Of a DNA stretch of 18,697 nt, positions 12,334 to 18,697 are shown piece after piece. The stretch's first letter is position 1. Every line of letters begins with the position of its first letter. The position numbers and the translations under genes were made by a program. The notes under the pieces were generated by a model. That model searched no databases. It was given only the letters and a program-made list of their open reading frames with translations, and was not told the DNA's origin. Origin of the DNA: Bacillota bacterium (GTDB lineage: Bacteria > Bacillota_A > Clostridia > Tissierellales > Peptoniphilaceae); the NCBI GenBank assembly GCA_023418535.1, contig JAEZZN010000030.1, positions 1 through 18,697 on the forward strand, read 5' to 3'.

Positions 12334-13653
12334 ATGTTGCGCTATGAGGGAAAGTTAAAAGCTAGAAATATATACCTAAATCAATTGATTGCATTTAAAG
12401 ATAAAGAACCTGTAAAGGTTATAACAGGAATTAGAAGATGTGGAAAATCAAGTTTATTAAAATTAATGCAAAAATATCTTTTAAATTCTGGAGTTAAACA
12501 AGATCAGATTATTGCAATAAACTTTGAATCCCTTGGATTTCAAGAGATGGATTACAAAGAATTATATGAGTATGTAAAGAAAAAAATCCCAACTACAAAA
12601 AGAGCTTATTTATTTTTTGATGAACTTCAAAGGATAGAAAGATGGGAAGATGCTATAAATTCATTTCGCGTTGATTTTGATTGTGACATATATATAACAG
12701 GATCTAATTCTTATCTATTGTCATCGGAATATTCTACATACTTATCTGGTAGGTATGTAGAAATAAAAATGTATCCATTATCATTTAAGGAATTTATAGA
12801 TTTTCATGGATATAAACTAAAGGAATATAAAACACCAATTGGAGAAAAGAAAAAAAGAGCAGTAAATGAGAATGATGAAATTGTTGAAATCAAAGACTTA
12901 TTTGATGCATATATGCGATATGGTGGTATGCCTGGGATAGCAGATGTTGGGCTTGAACAAGACAAAGTGATGACTTTACTTGATGGAGTATATTCGACTG
13001 TGGTTGTTAGAGATATCCTTGAGCGTGAAAAAAGAAGGGGAGCAAGACAAATTACAGATGCAGAATTACTTAGGAAAATTATATTATTTTTAGCAGATAA
13101 TATTGGGAATAATACATCGCTTAATTCGGTAAGCAATACGCTTGTATCTGAAAATATGATTCAAAATCGTGAAAGACAAGGAAAACCGGCAACGCAAACT
13201 ATTGCATCATATGTAGGGGCATTAAAAGAATCATACATGTTTTATGATGTTAAGCGATTTGATATAAAGGGAAGAGAGTATCTAAGAACACTTGGCAAGT
13301 ATTATATAGTTGATATTGGACTAAGAAATTATTTACTTGGGTTTAGAGATAGAGACAGAGGGCATGCTTTAGAGAATATAGTTTACTTTGAATTGCTAAG
13401 ACGCGGGTTTGATGTAGCAATTGGAAAAATTGATAATTTAGAGGTCGATTTTATTGCTACAAATGCAAATAAAAAAATGTATATTCAAGTAACTGAAAGT
13501 ATGAAAAATGAATCGGTTAGAGAAAGAGAATTAAAACCTTTACAAAAAATCCATAATAATTATAAAAAAATGGTTATTACTTTAGATAAAGCGCTTGATG
13601 ATGAATATGATGGAATTCAATCTATTGATGTAATTGAATGGCTATTAAAATAA
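12334..13653 (+). CDS. AAA-family ATPase with C-terminal DUF4143 domain
   Basis: This 439-residue protein belongs to the large AAA_14/DUF4143 family found in bacteria and archaea, whose role is largely unknown. The ATPase half has Walker A GIRRCGKSS (32-40), Walker B YLFFDE (92-97), sensor-like ITGSNS (121-126) and an arginine in LSGRYVEI (R140). The DUF4143 half ends in a PD-(D/E)xK-like fold pattern: E347 in ALENIVYFELL, EVDF (370-373) and YIQV (383-386), where Gln stands in place of the usual catalytic Lys, so nuclease activity is doubtful. It appears complete, has its own promoter and is transcribed alone. The ATG has GGAAGGA upstream. Confidence 0.88.
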   Translation: MLRYEGKLKARNIYLNQLIAFKDKEPVKVITGIRRCGKSSLLKLMQKYLLNSGVKQDQIIAINFESLGFQEMDYKELYEYVKKKIPTTKRAYLFFDELQRIERWEDAINSFRVDFDCDIYITGSNSYLLSSEYSTYLSGRYVEIKMYPLSFKEFIDFHGYKLKEYKTPIGEKKKRAVNENDEIVEIKDLFDAYMRYGGMPGIADVGLEQDKVMTLLDGVYSTVVVRDILEREKRRGARQITDAELLRKIILFLADNIGNNTSLNSVSNTLVSENMIQNRERQGKPATQTIASYVGALKESYMFYDVKRFDIKGREYLRTLGKYYIVDIGLRNYLLGFRDRDRGHALENIVYFELLRRGFDVAIGKIDNLEVDFIATNANKKMYIQVTESMKNESVRERELKPLQKIHNNYKKMVITLDKALDDEYDGIQSIDVIEWLLK

Positions 13654-13655
13654 AA

Positions 13656-13802
13656 GGATTCTTTATACATACTGTTGGTGACATAAGTACTAAAAAAAAT
13701 ATATAAAAATAGGAGAACTAAGGGAAAAGTCCCCCCAATCCTCCAATTTATTATCTTTATATCATTGGAACTTATGTCACCAACAGGATTTGACAAAGAG
13801 CC
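13656..13802. mobile_element. MITE-like palindromic element, 147 bp
   Basis: CTGTTGGTGACATAAGT (13672-13688) and its exact reverse complement (13770-13786) form a perfect 17-bp inverted repeat. Outward of these the two ends remain similar with one shift (GGATTCTTTATACAT versus GGCTCTTTGTCAAAT), reaching GG at 13656 and CC at 13802. The interior is also loosely palindromic, with GGAG/CTCC and GGG/CCC arms near 13711-13742. It has no coding capacity. The ends resemble my recollection of ISL3-family termini (GGNTCTTT), but I could not see a clear 8-bp target duplication. It lies between convergent genes and could also act as a terminator. Confidence 0.65.
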
Positions 13803-13872
13803 ATTTTTTTATGGCACCTCAAATAGGGATATTTATCTTAACAAATCAGATAATTATATTACAATTTTTATA

Positions 13873-14991
13873 CTAAATACTATTTTTAAGTACGAATGCT
13901 AATTTTAAAATAACATAATCATTATAATTTCTCGGATTATAGGTGGTTAATTCATAAAGTTTGTTAAGCCTATATTGTATAGTATTTTTATGTAAAAATA
14001 AATGTTCAGACATTTGTGTAATGCTGCCATTATATAATCCATAAACATTTATTAATTTTTCATAAAATGTAATTTCCATATCATTAAGATTTTTGAGAAT
14101 CTTTTTTGAAAAATCGACTTTATTATGATTGCTTATGTTGGTTAATAATATACCGAGATCCATATCTTCATAAAAAATTATATTTTCTTTTATACCGAAA
14201 TTGTTATTCCAATATGAAGCATCTACAGCTTGTCTATAAAATGTTTTAGTTTCATATAATTCAATGAAATTTTGACTAATTCCAAAAGAAAAATTAAAGC
14301 CCTCAAATAAATTATTTAAATAGTTATTTAGTCGTTTGATTTTTTCTAAGAGGCTTATTTTGTTATTATCAATTGAAATAATAATTATTTGATCATTTAA
14401 TATAGTGGCGTATACATTATCATGTATAAAATTATTTTCAAATATTTTTAAAATTTTATCAGTATTTTTATAAGCTAATGTTGACTGCACATCAGGAATT
14501 GAATTATTTGGTCTAGCGACTATAAAATATTTTGCATTATTTATTAGATTATCAGGTATGTATTCAAATTCTTTTAATCCATTATTTATTGCTGAGTTTA
14601 TAAGATGTCTTGTATAATCTCTATTTCTTGAAATATTATCTTTTATCCACCCTTCTCGAAGGAGGATTTCCGTCATTTTTTTGATTACTGTTCCATATTT
14701 TTCTACTTCATTTAGTTCTCCAGTTACGCCTATTACACCTATAACTTTTCGATCAAATGTAACAGGTAAATTAATTCCTTTTAATGATCCTATATATTGA
14801 TTATCATATTCTATAACTATGATCTTATTTAATTTTATACAATGTAAAGCAGCCTCATGGTATGTATTAATTCTTTTAGGATCTGTAGATGCTATAATTT
14901 TCCCTTCATTATCTATAAAATTTAAGTTCTGATTTATTATATCTTTTAAATTTTCGACAATTGTTTGAGCTAAGTTTTTAGAAATCTGCAT
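13873..14991 (-). CDS. cdaR: CdaR-like sugar-diacid regulator
   Basis: This 372-residue protein matches CdaR, the activator of galactarate, glucarate and glycerate genes. Residues 1 to about 135 form the diacid-recognition domain (IIASTDPKRINTYHEAALHC, then SLKGINLPVTFDRKVIGVIG). The middle is the usual GGDEF-like linker. The C-terminus carries a PucR-type helix-turn-helix (SEHLFLHKNTIQYRLNKL, about residues 328-345). The minus-strand ATG has AGGAGG at 5-nt spacing. It is divergent from the permease-garD-garR operon across a 126-bp region, and the target genes match its known regulon, so control of that operon by a sugar diacid or glycerate is a sound inference. Confidence 0.88.
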   Translation of the reverse strand: MQISKNLAQTIVENLKDIINQNLNFIDNEGKIIASTDPKRINTYHEAALHCIKLNKIIVIEYDNQYIGSLKGINLPVTFDRKVIGVIGVTGELNEVEKYGTVIKKMTEILLREGWIKDNISRNRDYTRHLINSAINNGLKEFEYIPDNLINNAKYFIVARPNNSIPDVQSTLAYKNTDKILKIFENNFIHDNVYATILNDQIIIISIDNNKISLLEKIKRLNNYLNNLFEGFNFSFGISQNFIELYETKTFYRQAVDASYWNNNFGIKENIIFYEDMDLGILLTNISNHNKVDFSKKILKNLNDMEITFYEKLINVYGLYNGSITQMSEHLFLHKNTIQYRLNKLYELTTYNPRNYNDYVILKLAFVLKNSI

Positions 14992-15117
14992 ACAAACCTC
15001 CTATTTTGTATTGTATAACAAATAAAGTGAAATAAAAATATTATTTTTTGTTTTTTATGACATATTAATATGATTTTTTCTTTGTTAGAATAAGGCTAAT
15101 AAGAAAGGAGTATTTAT
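14992..15117. promoter_or_regulatory. Divergent control region between cdaR and the galactarate operon
   Basis: A 126-bp AT-rich region. It contains a perfect 12-bp palindrome, CATATTAATATG (15061-15072), and TTGTATAACAA (15011-15021), either of which could be a CdaR site. A possible -10 box TAGAAT (15086-15091) lies before the permease ribosome site AGAAAGGAG (about 15102-15110). No near-consensus -35 is visible, as expected for an activator-dependent promoter. Confidence 0.45.
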
Positions 15118-16497
15118 ATGGAACAAAGTACACAAATGATATTGGGGTTGGCAATAGGTATTATAGTTCTAATAGTTTTATCTATGAAAACCAAAGTTCA
15201 TACTTTTATAGCACTTATAATAGCTGCTATGATTACTGGAGTTATGGGTGGTGTTGAAATTTCTGAAGTAATAAAATCAATTACAAAGGGATTTGGAAAT
15301 ACTTTAAGTAGCACAGGAATAATTATTGGATTAGGTATTATGATGGGAGTTATACTGGAAAAATCAGGGGCTGCTGAACAAATAGCTTTTACAATTATTA
15401 GGAAAATAGGTAAACATAAAGAAGAATGGGCATTAGGTTTAACTGGGTATATTGTATCAATACCTGTATTTTCAGATTCTGCTCTTGTAATATTGACACC
15501 AATTGCTAAAGCTTTATCAAGTCTAACCGGTAAATCGGCAGTTGCACTTGGGCTTGCATTAGCAACAGGTTTGCAACTTACACATGTTTTTGTTCCACCT
15601 ACACCTGGACCTTTAACAGTTGCAGGTATTTTAAATGTAGACGTTGGAATGATGATTATAGCAGGTATACTAGTAACTATACCAACACTTATAGTTTCTA
15701 TGATTTATTGTAAGTGGCTTAATAAAAAGATATATTTAATTCCAAGTGAAGATGGGGTTAACTACGTAAAGAAAGACTTTAAAAAAGAGTATATAAAAGC
15801 AATTGATGATATTGAAGAACTACATAAAAATAAAAAATTACCTTCAGTAAGTTTATCATTTGCTCCAATAGTTGTACCTTTAATTTTAATATTTATAAAT
15901 TCCATAATTACATTTATGAATATAAAAGGATTTTTTGTTCCAACTATTAATTTATTAGGTCATCCAATAATTGCCCTTATAATAGGAACATTAATTTCGG
16001 TTTATGGTCTTGGGGCTAAAATGGGAAGGCGTGAAGTATTAGATTACCTAGAAGAAGGAGTTAAATCTTGTGGAATGATAATGCTTATAACTGGAGCAGG
16101 TGGATCTTTGGGTATGGTTGTTAGAGAATCTGGAGTAGGTGATGCATTAGCTCAAGCTATTTTAGCTACACCTATATCTCCATTACTTATTCCTTTTATA
16201 ATAGCTGCTCTTATGAGGATTGCTCTAGGTTCAGCTACAGTTGCTCTTACAACAGCAGCAACTTTGACAGCACCATTACTTACTTCATTAGGAATGCATC
16301 CAGTATTAGCTGCTATGTCAACTTGTGCGGGTGGAGTAGCATTTAGTTATTTTAATGATTCAGGGTTCTGGGTATTTAATGGATTGTATGGTCTAAAGGA
16401 AGTGAAAGATCAATTCTGGGCTAAAACAATGATTTCTTTTATTGGATCTGGAGTTTCTATTATAATAATTATGATAGCTAGTCTTTTTATAAAATAA
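15118..16497 (+). CDS. GntP-family permease, probable sugar-diacid or glycerate transporter
   Basis: This 459-residue integral membrane protein shows about 12 hydrophobic segments and the conserved GntP features: VHTFIALIIAAMITGVMGG near the N-terminus, GLGIMMGVILEKSGAAEQIA, PVFSDSALVILTPIAKAL and HVFVPPTPGPL. The family imports gluconate, ketogluconate or related acids by proton symport. Its position first in an operon with galactarate dehydratase and tartronate semialdehyde reductase, divergent from CdaR, suggests that it carries galactarate, glucarate or D-glycerate; sequence alone does not decide. The ATG follows AAAGGAG, and garD begins 12 bp after its stop codon, so the two are cotranscribed. 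Confidence 0.9.
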   Translation: MEQSTQMILGLAIGIIVLIVLSMKTKVHTFIALIIAAMITGVMGGVEISEVIKSITKGFGNTLSSTGIIIGLGIMMGVILEKSGAAEQIAFTIIRKIGKHKEEWALGLTGYIVSIPVFSDSALVILTPIAKALSSLTGKSAVALGLALATGLQLTHVFVPPTPGPLTVAGILNVDVGMMIIAGILVTIPTLIVSMIYCKWLNKKIYLIPSEDGVNYVKKDFKKEYIKAIDDIEELHKNKKLPSVSLSFAPIVVPLILIFINSIITFMNIKGFFVPTINLLGHPIIALIIGTLISVYGLGAKMGRREVLDYLEEGVKSCGMIMLITGAGGSLGMVVRESGVGDALAQAILATPISPLLIPFIIAALMRIALGSATVALTTAATLTAPLLTSLGMHPVLAAMSTCAGGVAFSYFNDSGFWVFNGLYGLKEVKDQFWAKTMISFIGSGVSIIIIMIASLFIK

Positions 16498-16509
16498 CAG
16501 GAGTATAAT

Positions 16510-18018
16510 ATGAGTGTAGGCTATATAAAGATAAATGAAAGGGATAATAATATAACCGTAGTATCTGAGCAGGGATATACGAAGGGACAATTTATAAAAG
16601 ACTTAGATATTAATATAAATGAAGATATATCTCACGGTAATAAAATTTGCATAGATAGTATAAAGAAAGATGATCCGATAATAAGGTATGGGGAAATCAT
16701 AGGATATGCAAATAGAGATATAAAAAAAGGAGATTTAATAGATCAATATAGTATGTATATTAAAGCTTCAGATAACTTAGATATAAACATACCTTATGAA
16801 TCAAGAAAAGCTATTAACAAAAATAATAAACAAAGATTTTTCATGGGATATGAGAATGAAGATGGAACAGTAGGAACTAGAAATTTATTAGCTATATCTA
16901 CAAATGTTCAGTGTAGCGAAGGTTTCATTAATGTATTGATAGAGCGTATAAAGAAAGAGCTATTACCTAAATATAAAAATGTAGATGGGGTTGTGAGTTT
17001 ATCCCATTTGTATGGGTGTGGTGTAGCTATAAAGGCAAAAAATTCAGAAATTCCACAAAGGATTATAGAGAATATATTAAAAAATCCTAATTTTGGTGGA
17101 GAAGTTATGATGATATGTCTTGGCTGTGAAAAGTACACTTATGATATGATTGAATCAATTACAGATAATGATGTAATAGTTCAACAAGATAATAACTTTC
17201 ATACAACACTAAAAAATGCAATGGATATGGCTGAACAAAAATTAAAAAAACTAAATGAAAGAAAGAGGACAAAGCAACCAATATCCAAGCTAAGAGTAGG
17301 ATTACAATGTGGCGGAAGTGACGCGCTTTCAGGGATTACAGCGAATGCAACAATTGGTTATGTTTCTGATCGATTGGTTGAGTATGGAGCTAGCGTTATT
17401 TTTTCAGAGTGCACAGAAGTTAGGGATGCTTCTCATATTATATTATCAAGAATTCAAGATAAGAAATTAAGAAAAAAGTTTATAGATGAAATGACTTGGT
17501 ATGATAATTATTTAGATGAAGGTGAAGTAGACCGAAGTGCAAATCCAAGCCCGGGAAATAAAAAAGGTGGTTTAGCAACAATCATAGATAAGGCTATGGG
17601 TTCAGTGGCAAAATCTGGAAGTTCAGATATAACAGATATTCTATCACCAGGAGAGATCATAAAGAAACAAGGATTGACTTTTGCAGCTACACCTGCTTCT
17701 GATTTTGTGTGCGGAACCTGCCAATTAGCATCAGGTATAAATATTATGCTATTTTCAACAGGAAGAGGTACAACCTATAATTTAAGTCAGGTACCAGTGC
17801 TAAAACTTTCTACCAATAATATTTTATATAAAAAATGGAATGATTTGATTGACTTTAATTGTGGAGATATTGCTCTAGGTACTAAGACTACAGAAGAATT
17901 AGGAGAAGAGTTAATTGATTTTATAATTGAAATTGCGAGTGGCAATTGTAATACTAAATCCGATGAATTAGGCTTATATAATCAGCTGGCAGTATTTAAT
18001 CCAGCTCCAATTACATAA
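16510..18018 (+). CDS. garD: Galactarate dehydratase (GarD)
   Basis: This 502-residue enzyme dehydrates galactarate to 5-keto-4-deoxy-D-glucarate. The N-terminal SAF-like domain (about 1-90, with H42 in ISHGNKI) is followed by the UxaA/GarD core: GYENEDGTVGTRN (113-125), SLSHLYGCG (163-171), GLQCGGSDALSGITAN, then FSECTEVRD, WYDNYL and VDRSANPSPGNKKGG. Toward the end come AATPASDFVCGTCQLASG and the closing LAVFNPAPIT. The WYDNYL, RSAN.PGNKKGG and NPAP endings match galactarate dehydratase more closely than altronate dehydratase (UxaA). E. coli GarD is about 20 residues longer. AGGAG at 16499-16503 serves as ribosome site, 12 bp after the permease. Confidence 0.9.
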   Translation: MSVGYIKINERDNNITVVSEQGYTKGQFIKDLDININEDISHGNKICIDSIKKDDPIIRYGEIIGYANRDIKKGDLIDQYSMYIKASDNLDINIPYESRKAINKNNKQRFFMGYENEDGTVGTRNLLAISTNVQCSEGFINVLIERIKKELLPKYKNVDGVVSLSHLYGCGVAIKAKNSEIPQRIIENILKNPNFGGEVMMICLGCEKYTYDMIESITDNDVIVQQDNNFHTTLKNAMDMAEQKLKKLNERKRTKQPISKLRVGLQCGGSDALSGITANATIGYVSDRLVEYGASVIFSECTEVRDASHIILSRIQDKKLRKKFIDEMTWYDNYLDEGEVDRSANPSPGNKKGGLATIIDKAMGSVAKSGSSDITDILSPGEIIKKQGLTFAATPASDFVCGTCQLASGINIMLFSTGRGTTYNLSQVPVLKLSTNNILYKKWNDLIDFNCGDIALGTKTTEELGEELIDFIIEIASGNCNTKSDELGLYNQLAVFNPAPIT

Positions 18019-18062
18019 TTAGTTCGTCATTAAAAAAGTTAAATATAATTAAGGAGGATATT

Positions 18063-18697
18063 ATGAAGATAGGTTTTGTTGGTTTAGGTATTATGGGGAA
18101 ACCAATGGCAAGAAATTTATTAAAGGCAGGTTATGAATTAAATGTAAACACTTTAGATAAAAAGAAAATAGAGGAATTTGAAAAAGAGGGTGCAAAAGGC
18201 TACGAAGATGGTAAAAGTTTAGCAGAGAATTCAGATGTAATAATACTTATGTTACCCAATTCTCCAAATTGTGAAGATGCATTATTTTGTGATACAGGTA
18301 TTGAAAAGGGATTATCAGCTGGTAAAGTTGTTATAGATATGAGTTCTATAAATCCAGTTGAATCTAAAAAGTTTGCAAAGAGATTGGAAGAGATAGGAGT
18401 AGAATTTATGGATGCTCCAGTTTCTGGTGGTGAACCAAAAGCTATTGATGGAACGCTAGCTGTAATGGTAGGCGCTAAAGAGGAAGTATTTAATAAATAT
18501 AAACCGATATTAGATGCAATGGCTTCTAGTGTTACTAGAGTTGGAGAAGTTGGCGCAGGAAATACAACAAAGCTTGCTAATCAAATTGTTGTTGCATTAA
18601 ATATTGCTGCAGTTAGTGAAGCATTTACATTAGCTAAAAAAGCTGGGGTTGATCCAAATGCAGTATATAAGGCTATAAGAGGTGGACTTGCTGGTTC
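18063..18697 (+). CDS. garR: Tartronate semialdehyde reductase (2-hydroxy-3-oxopropionate reductase), 5' part
   Basis: The visible 211 residues match the beta-hydroxyacid dehydrogenase family. They include the NAD(P)-binding GFVGLGIMGKPMA (4-16), the substrate-binding loop DAPVSGGEPKAIDG (117-130) and the catalytic-lysine helix GAGNTTKLANQ (K170). GarR reduces tartronate semialdehyde, formed by aldol cleavage of the GarD product, to D-glycerate. The ATG follows AAGGAGG at about 18051-18057, 44 bp after garD. The gene runs off the window, so about 80 residues are missing. A related 3-hydroxyisobutyrate dehydrogenase is possible by sequence, but the garD context favours GarR. Confidence 0.85.
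   Translation, partial: MKIGFVGLGIMGKPMARNLLKAGYELNVNTLDKKKIEEFEKEGAKGYEDGKSLAENSDVIILMLPNSPNCEDALFCDTGIEKGLSAGKVVIDMSSINPVESKKFAKRLEEIGVEFMDAPVSGGEPKAIDGTLAVMVGAKEEVFNKYKPILDAMASSVTRVGEVGAGNTTKLANQIVVALNIAAVSEAFTLAKKAGVDPNAVYKAIRGGLAG

Noticed and set aside
12804..13136. 110-codon minus-strand frame inside the ATPase gene
   Set aside because: It is antisense to a well-conserved coding region and shows no recognisable protein features or start context.
16510..18018. Altronate dehydratase (UxaA) call for the dehydratase
   Set aside because: The WYDNYL, PGNKKGG and NPAP motifs and the garR neighbour fit galactarate dehydratase better.

Overview
The window is AT-rich DNA. Its strong AGGAGG-type ribosome sites, A/T-rich codon use and gene types (a Clostridium-like IS110 end, CdaR/GntP/GarD genes, a sigma-like plus XRE plus DUF2178 cassette) point to a low-GC Firmicute, most likely a Clostridia member. 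That assignment is inferred from composition and family resemblance only.

Bases 1-726 hold the edge of an IS110-family element: 15 N-terminal transposase codons on the minus strand plus its long noncoding end, the position where IS110 elements encode a bridge RNA. An uncharacterised AT-rich gap follows. Bases 727-8282 are a type I restriction-modification locus: hsdM, an hsdS with three target-recognition modules instead of two, hsdR, and a tyrosine recombinase. No stop codon separates hsdS from hsdR, so a 1653-residue HsdS-HsdR read-through is encoded, although hsdR keeps its own ribosome site and ATG at 4317. The recombinase gene is bracketed by an 18-bp inverted repeat (ATATCAGTGYAAGCAATT). 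Its core, CAGTGYAAG, recurs exactly where the second and third hsdS modules end. I read this as a recombinase-driven hsdS shuffling system in an unusual geometry, and it is the most interesting part of the window. An Mrr-like endonuclease (8401-9318) extends the defence cluster.

Bases 9319-12030 are a graveyard of a mobilizable element: a truncated dinD, a broken mobC, a frameshifted sigma-like gene behind a possible three-way RNA switch, an intact XRE regulator with a near-consensus promoter between two 11-bp repeats, a frameshifted DUF2178-like membrane gene, and a merR pseudogene behind a typical 19-bp-spacer MerR promoter.

Bases 12334-13653 encode an AAA/DUF4143 ATPase whose promoter lies at the end of a 39-bp tandem repeat. 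A 147-bp MITE-like palindrome follows. The rest (13873-18697) is a sugar-diacid catabolism locus: a divergently transcribed CdaR regulator, a GntP-type permease, galactarate dehydratase (garD), and the 5' part of a tartronate semialdehyde reductase (garR). Together these would sense, import, dehydrate and begin reducing galactarate-derived carbon. The aldolase that normally links GarD to GarR is not in the window.
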